Part shown: positions 34,851 through 52,600 of the stretch, piece after piece
Layout: each line of letters opens with the position of its first letter
Position numbering within the stretch: position 1 is the first letter of the stretch
Assembly: GCF_032854445.1 (NCBI RefSeq)
Contig: NC_088306.1
Location: forward strand, 3,468,373 to 3,532,372
Length of the DNA stretch: 64,000 nt
From: Liolophura sinensis
Lineage: Eukaryota; Mollusca; Polyplacophora; Chitonida; Chitonidae
Direction: 5' to 3'
Notes under the pieces: model-generated
What the model was told of the DNA's origin: nothing
Database searches by the model: none
What the model saw: only the letters and a program-made list of their open reading frames with translations
Translations under genes and position numbers: made by a program

Positions 34851-36651
34851 AAAAAAATATAGCCATATGCCACAAAGGGAAATATACATAATTTACAACA
34901 AAAGCACATATTTCATTTGAACAAATAGAAAATCCCTAATTAAGACCTGTCATTGCTTTACGTACTTTTTTAAAAATATAAATGAGTAAATACTTTTTTA
35001 TATCGGCTACAACTTCTATCCCTTGTACCGTTCAATGGGCTATTTTTAGAGGCATTAACCCACCGGTTGGTGGAAGCTGGATTAATTCTGTGAACAGAGG
35101 TAGTTTGTGCCAGATGTTTAAAGTGGTACACTGTAGCTGTCGGGTGTGAACATAAGATGTAGAAAATGAACTCTACCTCAGTGGACAGTACGCAGACTTG
35201 GTTAGGGTAATCCTCACTATGGATGTCCTCGCACGGAAGTATAGGCCTATGTCATCTGCTTGCATGAATAAATCGTTTCAGATGATGGTTAGAATCATGT
35301 TGCGAGTGAGTGAGTGAGTGCTTATTGTTTAACGTCGAACTTAATTTTTTAGGCATATGACGACGAGGGAGTCCTTAGAGGGCATGCAATGTGCCTCCTT
35401 GTTACAGGACGGATTTTTCCACCGCTCTTTCATCTAGTGCTGTTTCACTGAGACGACTTACCCAAGGCAAGCAAGCAGCCCAACTCGAGCCATTACACTG
35501 ATACGGCCTACACGGTGAGATGCCGATATTCATATAATAATAAATGAACCGAAATGGCCATAAAAACAATCAGAAAATAAATAAATAAAAAAAATAATAA
35601 AACAACGAATGTATACAGTCAGCATGAATGAAGGTCGAATGGTAACCAGTGTGGCCTTTTTCAGCGTGTTCACAGTCATGCGCAGTAAAGCTCGCTCCCG
35701 GATGTGTGAAGTGTTTACCACCCCAACCCACTCGCCTGTGTACACCTTCCCGGAGACGGATTCGGAGTAACGCGAAAGGTCTGTTACGAGAAATTGATTA
35801 GCCAGAGCACCTTCATGCTGTGTCAGCATGACTTGCAAAAATGGAATGATTAGTCTAGAGCGACTTGTGGATTTAAGGTGCATTTAGTGCAGCAGTTTAC
35901 ATGTACAGAAAAATGGGTTAAGGAGCGTGTAATGCATTGATTGATTGATTGACTGACTGATTGATTAGATATCAATAATAACGCATAAAACATGACTTGG
36001 CCACACTAGCTGTTGTTAAACCAGCGTGGACACGTTTCAGACATATAGCATACTTAGTGCGTTCTAAAATGCTCTCACAGGTTAATACATTGATTTGACA
36101 AAAAACAAAATGCACTAATGGGGAGAAACGGTGTATTAAAAATGCTAGCTTTTCTCATTCTTCATATGCCGACTGAAGTATCAGAAATGTTGGTCTTCTA
36201 TCAAGGAATGGGTATCAGCAGTCCGTCGGTTTTGTTATGTCAGTCTGTACATATGCATCGTTGAGTATCTGTATGTCTTTATATTTGTAATTGAATTTAC
36301 TACATAAAATCATGATACTACAGTTACCAGTCCATATTTTTAAAAAATACTGAAGTCTGTTTTGGTTGGGTTTATTCTACAATCCATGGTTCATTTTCCC
36401 GAAGCCGTGTTAGCGTTACGTGCAATTAACTGTCATTCATGACAACCGACGCTGTGTGTGTGGGCATTACGCAATGGCTAACAATATAAGAGTGTTTTGT
36501 GCGAGTCATCCCAGTTCATACAGGAAAAGTAGGGCATTGTCCCAAAACCAATATAATGTTTGCTTTTGACTGAAGTTTTTTCGATCACTACAGGGACGAG
36601 TGCACTGGGGCTATCCAGTTACATGTAAAACTATGACCTGGCTTATACTAT
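34851..36651. other. Intergenic, no gene supported
   Basis: Holds a partial SINE B (35303-35520) and an unexplained minus-strand open frame of 117 residues (35530-35883). The middle of that frame (about 35620-35890) is more GC-rich and looks more protein-like (QVMLTQHEGALANQFLVTD) than its poly-hydrophobic end, but I recognise no family. Confidence 0.4.
35303..35520 (-). mobile_element. SINE family B, partial (head missing)
   Basis: Starts with 'gtgagtgagtgagtgctta', 'gtttaacgtcgaactta', 'catatgacgacgagggagtc', and shares 'gagacgac', 'actcgagccatta' and 'tgatacgg' with the copy at 23095-23440. It stops before the tRNA-like head. Confidence 0.8.
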
Positions 36652-36905
36652 AGGTATTTATTTATATATTCATTTGATTGATGTTTTGCGCCGTACTGAA
36701 GAATACTTCGCTTAAACGACGGCGGCCAGCATTTTGATGAGAGGAAAGCGAGCATAGCCCGGGTAAAAACCCACGACCATACGCAGGTTGCTGGAAGACC
36801 TTCCCACCTACAGCCCGAGAGGAAGCCAGCATGAGCTGGACTTGAACTCACAGTGACCGCATTAGTGACGGAACGTACACCCACTAATTCTGCTGCGTAA
36901 CGGTG
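36652..36905 (-). mobile_element. SINE family A copy, upstream of PTGR1
   Basis: 'tttgattgatgttttgcgcc', 'ggcggccagcattttgatga', 'cagcatgagctggacttgaa' and a degraded head. It ends about 165 bases before the PTGR1 TATA box. Confidence 0.85.
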
Positions 36906-37070
36906 AGATGTGTGGTTTTCTCGCATTACAATGATTCCTAGTGTATACAGATCTGTTAGCATTATGGTTGAGTTGCACAACAGCCACCTGTCAAATCCAG
37001 AGACTCCATATCCTTGTTATTCATGATCTGCCTCGGCCAGTCACAGGTAAACACGGATCACAGGGCCTCC

Positions 37071-37107
37071 TATATAAAGTCTCGGCGGAGATCCTCATTT
37101 GTCAGTT
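37071..37107 (+). promoter_or_regulatory. PTGR1: PTGR1 core promoter
   Basis: TATATAAAG at 37071 is followed 31 bases later by a TCAGTT initiator-like site (37102-37107). That spacing is right for a TATA/Inr promoter and gives a 5' UTR of about 95 bases before ATG 37201. Confidence 0.6.
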
Positions 37108-37200
37108 AACTGCTGAAACGTCGTGTTGTGAAGAGTGGTGCCCTGTGTACAAACGGTTATACATCAAGTTTATTTAGGCTGTGTTGGGAATTTTGCAGTC

Positions 37201-43212
<6,012 letters not shown>

Positions 43213-43624
43213 CTCAAAAACAAACATTCCACGTGCACATTTCCTGATCTGAAGTTATATTTGACGTAAACTTCTCTGAGCATCTTGTCTTCTTGGGCCA
43301 AAGCGTGATACATGTATATGACTGAGTAGGGCGAAGATGCAAATACTGTAAAAACTGCCACTGTCTTATTGTAACCCTATGTGCGTCCCATCACACCATA
43401 TTTTATTGTTTGATGAATGTTCTTAGTTTGCGAAGTGAGTACCTGTGTCCTCAAGTGTCTATAACAGTGTTGTCTTTCATGTAGGTCTGATCTCGATGAT
43501 TAAACCAAATACGCGTGACGTTATGGTCAGTTATAATCGTAGGGGAATCCCCATACATGAGTGAGCCTCGTTTTGAGTCATACATATACCCTGAAGCCGA
43601 TTTTTTTTGTCTTGGGGGATTTTT

Positions 43625-43748
43625 GTGCTTACAGTCTTATGTGTTTACAGTGTGATGTGTTTACAGTGTGATGTGTTTACAGTGTGATGTGTTTACAGTC
43701 GTATTTGTTTACAATCTGATGTGTTTACAGTCTGATGTGTTTACAGAT
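43625..43748. repeat. 14-bp tandem repeat in the PTGR1 3' UTR
   Basis: About eight copies of 'gtgatgtgtttaca' and close variants. Confidence 0.85.
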
Positions 43749-44025
43749 ATGTTTTCGTCATGCATTTGTTTTAATGTATTGTGAGCTTCAAGGTTACCAG
43801 TACCTGGTCTGTGTTGAAGTATGTTGTTGTTTTCATATGATGTAGTCTGGATGATCAGCTGTTGAATACCAACAATGTTGCAGCTGACATGTTCAAATGA
43901 GTGTGCTTATAAAGATACATATAGGCCTACAACAGTGTATAAGAATATAGGTGTACAGTTGTACTGTCCCTGATATTGGGAGTCTGATGTATGGAAGCTC
44001 GTTTGTTCCACATGTATAGTGGAAG

Positions 44026-44031
44026 ATTAAA
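44026..44031 (+). terminator. PTGR1: Candidate polyadenylation signal, PTGR1
   Basis: ATTAAA followed by the G/T-rich stretch 'gatcgtggtgtgtttttatt' about 30 bases on. This gives a 3' UTR of about 830 bases. Confidence 0.5.
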
Positions 44032-44094
44032 TACGGCTTTGAGTCATATCGTGAAAGCGATCGTGGTGTGTTTTTATTTTCATTCTAGATGTTC

Positions 44095-44225
44095 ATGAAT
44101 GTATTTATTTGTTATTTATTTGATTGGTGTTACATATTTCACTTATACGAAGGCGGCCAGTTATTATGGCCTGGAAGGAAACCTGGCAGAGTCCGCGGGA
44201 CCCCCCGGATCCGCAGGTTCAGGAA
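44095..44225 (-). mobile_element. SINE family A, partial
   Basis: 'ttatttatttgattggtgtt', 'catatttcacttatacgaag', 'gcggccagttattatggcct', then lost after 'ggatccgcaggttc'. Confidence 0.75.
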
Positions 44226-44671
44226 TTTAGGATGCGGTGAAGTAAATTGCTGTGTATCGAAATGGAACTGATTGATTGATTTATTTGGAATTTTGTTTCA
44301 CTACACATGCAAGAATATTTCTTTTATTCACATGTGATTAACTCCCTTCTCTCGCTCTCTTTCACAAAATATATTCTGTGACAACACTTTAGCATGAGCA
44401 ATTTCACAGTATCAAGTAATTACATTTACAGAATTTATTGAATTAAGAGCTTCGCTACAGATCAGCTAGCTCAGACAGTGAAGGCGAATGGCTCGGTGCA
44501 ACTATATCAGCACCTATGTGCTCGAGTTCGGATCCAGCACTCGCTATCACAAACGTGATAGCCTCTTCTCTAGGGCATGTAAGGTAAAAGTATAATATAT
44601 ATATATATATATATACATATACTCTCACAAATTAATGAATACATGGATCGAAGTCCAGCCTGATCGTCCTG

Positions 44672-44728
44672 GCCAGTCTCCGGCCGTAGGTGGGAAGGTC
44701 TGTCAGCAACTCGAGAATGACCTTTGTG
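44672..44728 (+). mobile_element. SINE family A body fragment
   Basis: 'ccagtctccggccgtaggtg' and 'ggaaggtctgtcagcaac' are the reverse complement of the SINE A body. It abuts the 37-bp tandem repeat. Confidence 0.6.
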
Positions 44729-44950
44729 CCTGATAATGAAGTAACAATGACCTGTGACCTTTGTGCCTGATAATGAAGTAACATTCACCTGTGACCTTTG
44801 TGCCTGATAATGAAGTAACATTCACCAGTGACCTTTGGACCTGATAATGAAGTAACATTCATCTGTGACCTTTGTGCCTGACAATGAAGTAACGCTGACC
44901 TGTGACCTTTGTGCCTGATAGTGAAGTAACATTCACCCGTGACCGTACCT
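44727..44950. repeat. 37-bp tandem repeat, about 6 copies
   Basis: Units 'gacctttgtgcctgataatg' plus 'aagtaacattcacctgt' with period 37 (44764 and 44801). Confidence 0.9.
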
Positions 44951-46559
44951 GTTTAATAACCGTTTAGAATCCATGAAATTATTTTCCCGTCAGGAGACAC
45001 TTATTTTCCAACCAAATATATAGCCTGGCCCGACTTTCTTCATCTATGGACATGCTTGTTTTTTAACTGTACACATGATGCATTACTGTAGAAGTAAATA
45101 AAATTTCAATATTTACAAACATTTTTGAACGCTTAAATGCCCATTAGTTTATCTTTAAGGGTGTATCATTTTGCCCCGCTCTATGAGGCAAAATGAATCA
45201 CTTACTGAATTTTTGTTTTCCGCATTCTGTTGAAAATATTTAAGTCTAATGCAATTTCATGAGGATTATTTGAAAGATAAGTTATGTAACATCCTCAAAA
45301 CATTCATTTGGAGATAGGCCTACACTGCTTAAATTGATTTAAAATTAATTTAGTGTTTAGCGAAATTTAGTGTTTCTTATTGCCTCACCTTCCCCTACGC
45401 ACTCGGAAAAATACTGCACATACTAGAGGCAATTTTTGTGTTCCTTTTTCTGGGCAAGTCGGTATCGTACAATATACATAGCGTAATGGATGTGCAAATC
45501 TGTACGCAGCCGTTTTTAGAGAGTTGTTGTTCTTTGAATGGAAAGTTTTATTAGAAATTTTATTAGTCACAAATTTATTGATCACAAACTAACTGCTCTT
45601 TTTATTTATTTGTTGTTTTCTTAAGTAAAAACAGTAAGCATATACACCATACCTGATGCCTATAGGCGTAGACCTACGTAGGCCTCTCATCTCATCGGTG
45701 GCCGTAGGCAAAAAATAAAAATGGTACAAAAATCGAATTGTTTAGTTACTTTTACTATGTCGTGTTGTCAATGACCTTATATATCATGAGCAATTTATTT
45801 CAGCTTCATCACACTCGACTGATAAAATGAGTAAAATAGATATCCGAAAAGAGTAGAACATGCAGGCCTACCCTGAACAATACAAGCTGTATCAAGGGAA
45901 GTGTGAATGGCATCTGATAATATACTTCAGACAGGAGATGATTTGCGGTTCATGAAAGAGATTTTGTTATCGGCATTTCTACATGTATAGGTCAAGATCA
46001 TGATATGTTCAAGGTTTGTCTTGTTTCTGTATTGAATACCTAGATTACAGGTGATTTTTATAATAAAATACTAACTTAATTTCAGTATCACTTCAGACAA
46101 ATGTTCCGATTTTTTCCCGTCCGAATGCTGGTCATTGTCGTAGTCAAACACCCTTCGGTACAGCGTAAAACTCTAATCAAATAAGTAAATAAATCAAATA
46201 CTCCCATTATATAATCAGTATAAATAATATACATGCGTTTCATTTTGTTACAAATTTAGTTTCATCTCCTACTTCCTGTTTCCTTTTTAGTTTGTTTGTT
46301 TAATTTTATGAATAATCCAGTCTATTAGAAAGTCTTTTACACGTTTTGCAGCACATTCTTCAATTTTATTCATAGTTCACGTATGCTCTCTGTATCTAAG
46401 GATGAATGTTACCGTACAAATTAAGGATATTACAGTTTTCTGTTGGAGCTACAAACATGGACAGTAATCACTGCTGATGTATAAGGCCATTAGCCAGAAA
46501 AGTGGTGTATAAAAATAGCACAATCTTGGCGTGCAGTATGAACAGAGGGCAGATTGGCC
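44951..46559. other. Intergenic, no gene seen
   Basis: AT-rich stretch with one SINE A tail fragment in + orientation at 46135-46200 ('cagcgtaaaactctaatcaa'). Nothing else is recognisable. Confidence 0.5.
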
Positions 46560-46899
46560 AATTTGACGCTCGAAGCCAGACTGTGGAATGGTAGGTATCA
46601 TGTCTTCAAGATCAGGTCTGATACCGAGTGCCTGGCGATTGTACCTGTGTGTCCATGTGGATAATATACCTTCTATGATAGTTCACAGGAACCCACCTGT
46701 GTATGCTGCAACCCGCTTTTCTCTGGCAGCGGTGAGATACGTTGACCGGGACTCTAAAGGCAAAGGGAGAGTATGGACACAAGATATTTTGCCCTGGATA
46801 GTGTTATTACACCGCAGGTTCTCCATGATGGACCAACTATTACTTGGGACAGTGTCAGTGAAGTGCAGGAGATTGGTTTGTTAAACCTATAAGGACAAA

Positions 46900-48550
46900 G
46901 CCTATAATTAGAACTGAGAGGCCCACCAGCATTAGTGGCACCATCAGTTAATGTTGAGGATGGAAGTCCCGTGCAGGTTTATTCCCCTGTGGTTCAGTTG
47001 ACTTTCCATGAGGATGAGACACCCCTGGGATTTGGCCGGCCAAGCTGTCGGGAATATGACTCGTGACGCAAGACAGCAGTGATTACGTTCGTCCCGTGTA
47101 TCAGCCGCGCCTGGATAATCTCGAAAAGTCGGCGCTTGAGATGCAGAAATCACCTCAGGAAGTAATCAGCATGCTGACTGATAAGTTTGATCGCAAACAT
47201 GACATTGGCGCAAGTGCCATCCCTAAGAGTACACGATCATGCGATAGTCACACTGATAGAGGGGATTCACCAGCTGCTAGGTCTCCTGAACCAAGTGCCA
47301 CACAACGACCCAAAAGAAGTGCGTCTCCAGGTAATGTGTGATCCGGTGGAATCAGACGGACATTGGTTAAAGACTCTATCTATGATGGTATCGAACCATG
47401 GGGGGTCATTTATTACATTTTAATTATTATGCCGCCCTAAACCAGTGGACAGACTGAAAAAGGAGACAGTACCTTGCGGCACACTTGCGTGGTAAGGTAC
47501 AAAAAGTGTTGGCAAGCCTCAAGGGTGAGCCCGGAATCATTGATTACCAAAGTCTGTTGACCGCACTTGAAACGTCGATTTACGCCACCAAACCAAACGG
47601 ACCTTTACAAATCGCGACTAAGAGCCCAGTCGGTGTCAAAGGAAGAGAACTTGCCTGTTTACTGCAAATTACGTATCCTGGTGCTGGAGGCCGACGTACA
47701 AGACCACTGGCCAGAGATCAGTTCTTGGAGGCTCTGGGAGAAGAATTGCGTTTCAGGTCTTGGCAGACTCACCATCGAAGGTTCCTCAACTGCAATGATG
47801 GCTAGTCGGCCAAGTGACGAGGTAAGCCCTGATAAAATAATGATGGTCAGCGAGATACAAGTGTTCTCCAGAGGAGTTAGTGCGGAAAAAACAGTGAACA
47901 GGCTTCAGTAAGCGCACAAAATCAGACTGAGGGTAACAATGGTAGAAACAGGAACCGGAAATGTAACGCCTGTTGGGCTTGTGTCGAGCAAGGCCCATAC
48001 CGATACCTATGCCCCAAACAAAAACATGTGGATAATGACAAAAAAGGACCAAACGTACAGGGAGACAACTCCACCGGAGAAGCTGGGCTTTTTCTTCCAG
48101 TGTATATAGGCTCCTCCCGATTGCTTTGTTGTGTTGATACCGGTGCTACAGTTACCATTTTGAACAGAGATGTCTACCATCAGTTAAGTTCTGAGTATTA
48201 CCCTGTGTTGGGGAGTTTCGTTGTGTCCAGCCCTTCGCATGGCAGACGGAAATGACATGGTCATCGAGGGAGAGGTCGGTGGAAGGCTTAGGGTAGGTAG
48301 TGTACAACGGAAACAGATTATGGCGGTTGCCCCTCTCATCGTTGATGTTTTACTAGGGCTAGATATTTTGGGTGAGCCAAGTCAACTTGGCTCGCATGAG
48401 TATGCAGCTTGGTGGTCAATTTGTTGCTGGAGAAGTGTTTGGCTCTCCAGAGTGTGGACATGTATCTGTGTCAGAAATCTGTGTCACGATTCCCAAAGGT
48501 TCTGAAATACTGGCGTCAGCCAAGGTGCAGCTTGGACTTGGGAAGTGGGG
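46900..48550 (+). mobile_element. Fossil of a Ty3/Gypsy-like LTR retrotransposon (gag and protease region)
   Basis: A gag-like stretch lies at about 47400-47800, a cysteine-rich zinc-knuckle-like stretch at about 47950-48010, and an aspartic protease-like stretch at about 48060-48380 with the DTGA catalytic motif and a later GLDIL motif. No reverse transcriptase, RNase H, integrase or flanking LTRs are seen, so it is a 5'-part remnant. It is broken in several places and is an old, inactive copy. The left limit is uncertain. Confidence 0.65.
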
Positions 48551-48559
48551 TTAATATTG

Positions 48560-48920
48560 TCTTCACCCGTATTTAACCAACGCTGTCGTGCAGCTGTGGC
48601 TCGGACGCTGGCCAGGGTAAATTCTAACGAGGAAGATGCACTGAGCTTGATAAATTTGTCTTGAGACCCAGTTGTCGTGAGAGCTAGAACCTTCTGTGGT
48701 ATGATTGCTAGAGCCGAAGTTTGAGGAATAGCCTGCCTTGCCCGACGCACCTTCGGACGCCAGTAGAAAGCTGACGTAAAATCCTTCCCAGTGATAAAGC
48801 TATCTTCGTGTGCATATCTGTGCGTCACACGTGGGAATGTTATAGACACTCGTTTACTGCGGGAATTTCGGTTTCTTCCACCCATAAAACTGTAAAAAAA
48901 AAGTAAAAAATTATATAATA
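48560..48920. repeat. Dispersed repeat, related to 59930-60105
   Basis: Shares 'gtgcatatctgtgcgtcaca' and 'gggaatgtta' with 59990-60060. It may be the body of a third SINE family. It marks the approximate left edge of the duplicated block. Confidence 0.5.
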
Positions 48921-48924
48921 TTTT

Positions 48925-49050
48925 TATTATTTTATTTTATTTTACGACCTGCACTGACTGAAGAACATTTAGCTTATACGATAGCTGCAAAAAATCTGGT
49001 GGGTGGGAACCGGTCAGAGACATGGGAGAAGCCAGGACTATCCGCATGTA
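48925..49050 (-). mobile_element. SINE family A, degraded
   Basis: A TATTATTTTATTTTA tail, 'agcttatacgatagctgc' and 'gtgggtgggaaccggtcaga' follow SINE A. Its counterpart in the second block may be 60182-60475. Confidence 0.6.
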
Positions 49051-49593
49051 AGGGGTCGTGAAAGATTTGATTTAGCTGCGACTGCTGTCTGCGCGTGTTA
49101 CAATTAAATGATTATTACAGCCTCCATGCGCATCATAATCAATTCTTTTAATATGACCCAGTACACCTCCATTTTTCCACGTGTAAGGGAGGCTTTGATC
49201 AGGTACCGCTTTATTCTATAATTTTAGTTGTTCCACATTTACTGTACTAAAATAAACAACAAAGACTGGATAAAAATGGTGGACTCTGGCCTAATATGTT
49301 CGGATAGCCTTTTGAACTATTCATCCACCCCACTTCCCCCAACCCGACACCCTCTCCCCACTTCCTTGAATCCATTTTTTAAGTCTAACTATGTCGCTTT
49401 AGGGTCTCTGCACACCTCTGTACTTAAACCCCAAGTCTTGGAGCCTCAACTGTTGATGTCTGCTGAAGAAAACGTCTACAAACCCTCGCCTAATGTACTG
49501 TGGTAACCTTTCAAAACTTTCATTTTCAGAATGTGACTTACAGCTCTATACCCCATCCCTCGATGCTTCACTGCGGTTGTTCAATTGGGCGAG

Positions 49594-50360
49594 ATGCATG
49601 CGGTTGTTTTCCCCAGACAAGGTGCATTCGGTTGTTTTCCCCAGACAAGGTGCATGCAGCTGTTTTCCCCAGACAAGGTGCATACAGGTATTTTCCCCAG
49701 ACAAGGTGCATGCGGCTGTGTTCCGCAAACAAGGTGCATGCAGGTGTTTTCCCCAGACAAGGTGCATGCGACTGTTTTCCCCAGACAAGGTGCATGCGGG
49801 TGTTTTCCCAGACAAGGTACATGCGGCTGTGTTCCCCAGACAAGGTGCATGCGGTTGTTTTCCCCAGACAAGGTGCATGTGGTTGTTTTCCCCAGACAAG
49901 GTGCATGCGGTTGTTTTCCCCAGACAAGGTGCATGCGGCTGTTTTCCCCAGACAAGATGCATGTGGCTGTTTTCCCCAGACAAGGTGTATGCGGGTGTTT
50001 TCCCCAGACAAGGTGCATGCGGGTGTTTTCCCCAGACAAGGTGCATGCGGCTGTTTTCCCCAGACAAGATGCATGTGGCTGTTTTCCCCAGACAAGGTGT
50101 ATGCGGGTGTTTTCCCCAGACAAGGTGCATGCGGGTGTTTTTCCGAGACAAGGTTCATGTGGTTGTTTTCCCCAGACAATGTGCATGCAGCTGTTTTCCC
50201 CAGACAAGGTGCATGCGGTTGTTTTCCCCAGACAAGGTGCATGTGGTTGTTTTCCCCAGACAAGGTGCATGCGGCTGTTTTCCCCAGACAAGGTGCATGC
50301 AGCTGTGTTCCCCAGACAAGGTGCATGCGGCTGTTTTCCCCAGACAAGGTGCATGCAAAA
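49594..50360. repeat. 28-bp minisatellite, about 27 copies
   Basis: Unit 'tgcatgcggctgttttcccc' plus 'agacaagg'. Copies differ mainly at 'cggctg/cggttg/tggttg/cgggtg'. The period is not a multiple of three and the unit holds no stop in any frame, so all six frames stay open for 200-300 codons. These frames are not genes. Confidence 0.97.
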
Positions 50361-50394
50361 TTCAGTAGCCTTCTGTAGTTTACACTCTGACAAA

Positions 50395-51035
50395 TTCCCC
50401 ATTGTCACCAAGGCCCCTCTAGCTGTGATCCCCTATTGTCATCGAGGGCCCTCTATCAGTGATCCCTCATTGTCATCATGGCCTTTCTAGCAGTGATCTC
50501 TCATTGTCATCATGGTCTCTCTAGCAGTGGTCCGTCATTGTCATCATGGCCCCTCTAGGAGTGATCTCTCATTGTCATCATGGCCCCTCTAGCAGTGGTC
50601 CGTCATTGCCATCATGGCCCCTCTAGCAGTGATGACTCATTGTCATCATGACTCCTCTAGCAGTGATCCCTCTTTGTCGCCACTGCCCCTTTGGTAGTGA
50701 TCCCTCATTGTCATCATGGCCTCTCTAGCAGTGATCTCTCATTGTCATCATGGTCTCTCTAGCAGTGATGACTCATTGTCATCACGGTCCCTCTAGCAGT
50801 GATCCCTCATTGTCATCATGGCCCCTCTAGCAGTGATCCCTCATTGTCATCATGGCCTCTTTAGTAGTGCTTTTTTCATTGTCATCATGGTCCCTCTAGC
50901 AGTGATCCCTCATTGTCATCATGGCCTCTTTAGTAGTGCTTTTTTCATTGTCATCATGGCCCCGCTAGCAGTGAACGCTCATTGTCATCATGACCCCTCT
51001 AGCAGTGGTCGCTCATTGTCATCACAGTCCCTCCA
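50395..51035. repeat. 34-bp minisatellite, about 19 copies
   Basis: Unit 'cctctagcagtgatccctca' plus 'ttgtcatcatggcc'. The same family recurs at 62262-62715. Confidence 0.95.
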
Positions 51036-51299
51036 AAAATTCCCGGTCCAAAGCTGTATTTTAACTTGTACCGCATTAAAAGACAAGTTCCTCCAACCTC
51101 GGCCTGCTCCCTTTAAATTATGCGACTATATCGGAAACAATATCTGATTTGATTCCATTGCCAGAATACAGTACTTAAAACATACGGGAATTATATTACC
51201 AAATTGTTTGAATTCATCCATTTCTAAGTTTGTCTCTTACCTTTGTATCTAAACATAGTGTATTGAAAGGGTTTCTTCTATTTTTAATCTGGCTCAGTT

Positions 51300-51412
51300 C
51301 TTTGGCATGCTGGCGCAGCGTAATGACACAGGAGCATCTCTGTGGCTTATGCAGGCTTCCTATCCGGTCATACGTGGGAAGGTCTTCGACAACCTACGGA
51401 TGGTCTTAGAAC
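51300..51412 (+). mobile_element. SINE family A fragment
   Basis: 'ctggcgcagcgtaatgacac', 'aggcttcctatccggtcata' and 'cgtgggaaggtcttc' are SINE A read from head to body on +. The same fragment lies at 63000-63096. Confidence 0.7.
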
Positions 51413-52493
51413 TCTGATGTGTAAAACTAGGGCACTCTTCTCATTAAAACTGTGATCAAACCAAGTACATTTAAACTCCTTCTCCCCTGTGTGAATTCTG
51501 ATGTGTAAAACTAACGTACTTCCTTCATTACAACTGCAATCGCACCAGGTTCATTTAAACTCCTTCTCTCCTGTGTGAATACTGATATGCGAAACTAACG
51601 TCCTCTCCTAATTACAACTGTAATCACGCCAGCTACATTTGAACTCCTTCTCTGCTGTGTGAATTCTGATGTGTAAAAATAGCGTGTAACTCACGCTCAT
51701 TGAAACTTCATTACATCTTTAATCACACAAGGTACATCTAAATGGTTTCTCTCCTTTGTGACTTCTATTGTGTTTCGCTAAAGCACTGTGATCCCTGCAT
51801 TTTGTAATCACTCAAGGTGCATTTGAACAGATTCTCTCCTGTGTGAGTTCTCATATGGATAACTATCGTACTCTCTTCATTACATCTGTAATCAATCCTT
51901 TAAACTTCTTCTCCCCTGTGTGAATTCTGATGTATGAAACTAACGTACTCTCATTACATCCGTTATCACACCAGGTACATTTAGACTCCTTCTCCCGTGT
52001 GTGAATTCTGATGTGTAAAACTAGGGTGCTCTCCTGATTACACCTGTAATCACACCAGGTACATTTAATCTCCTTCTCCCGTGTGTGAATTCTGATGTGT
52101 AAAACTAGCGTACTCTCCTCATTACATCTGTAATCACACCAGGTACATTTAAATGGTTTCTCTATTCTGTCACAAGGATAATATCCTTCGTTGCACAGCC
52201 TGGTCTCTCTGCTCTGTGATGTACCACAGTCTTTCTTCAGTTAAATTTCTGCTGTTTTCATCACTGGAGGAAGAGGGTGATGTCATAGTAATTCTGTCGA
52301 TGATATAGCCATTCTCATCAGTTATAACCACTGTTTCCTCCTCATTTGTCATATGAGAACAAGGAGAGCTTTGTGAGGAGGTCTGGAGCTCTGGTCGCTG
52401 ATCACAGCCTTTATCGCCAGCTGTAAATAATGCCCCTCCCCCATGTATGTACCCCCAGCATACCCTAATGTGGAACGCGGGGTTGGCGTGCAC
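51413..52493 (-). pseudogene. C2H2 zinc-finger pseudogene P1
   Basis: Read on the minus strand, 52493-52170 encodes about 107 residues. They include one unit of the repeat seen in the central gene (GALFTAGDKGCDQRPELQTS) and the hinge EETVVITDENGYIIDR. Nine or so finger units at about 84-base spacing then continue to 51413 (KPFKCTWCDYRCNEESTLVL, then HIRIH). The hinge part and the fingers are not in one frame: the first ends QRRILSL and a stop at 52170, while the fingers resume one frame over as CDRIEKPFKC. Several later fingers have lost linkers or ligands. The helices of the better fingers are nearly identical (EESTLVLH), a sign of homogenisation. P2 at 63095-63911 is its duplicate and has the same frame change. 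Confidence 0.8.
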
Positions 52494-52600
52494 TTAACTT
52501 GTTAGTCCGTTTTTCCACATTTTATCCTGTATGCTTGGTGTTGTTCTGTGTTTTAGTAAACCCGACGCGCTACAACAGCACAAAGTAAATTTTTTGGCGT

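Larger units (their letters stand above)
49105..52600. repeat. Duplicated block, copy 1
   Basis: Same order as about 60485-64000: 'gattattacagcctccatgc', 'aacaaagactggat', 'gctgaagaaaacgtct', a 28-bp minisatellite, a 34-bp minisatellite, a SINE A fragment, and a minus-strand zinc-finger pseudogene, ending 'cgcgctacaacagcac'. Same orientation, about 11.4 kb apart. Confidence 0.85.

Noticed and set aside
46588-46884. 98-residue frame before the gag-like fossil
   Set aside because: No similarity that I can recognise to gag or any host protein. Not claimed as part of the element.
49493-50490. Six overlapping open frames of 200-300 codons
   Set aside because: All arise from the stop-free 28-bp minisatellite. 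They have no unique sequence, no conserved domain and no splice context.
50395-51035. CRISPR-like look of regular 28-36-bp repeats
   Set aside because: Units are head to tail with no unique spacers, and the genome is eukaryotic; they are minisatellites.
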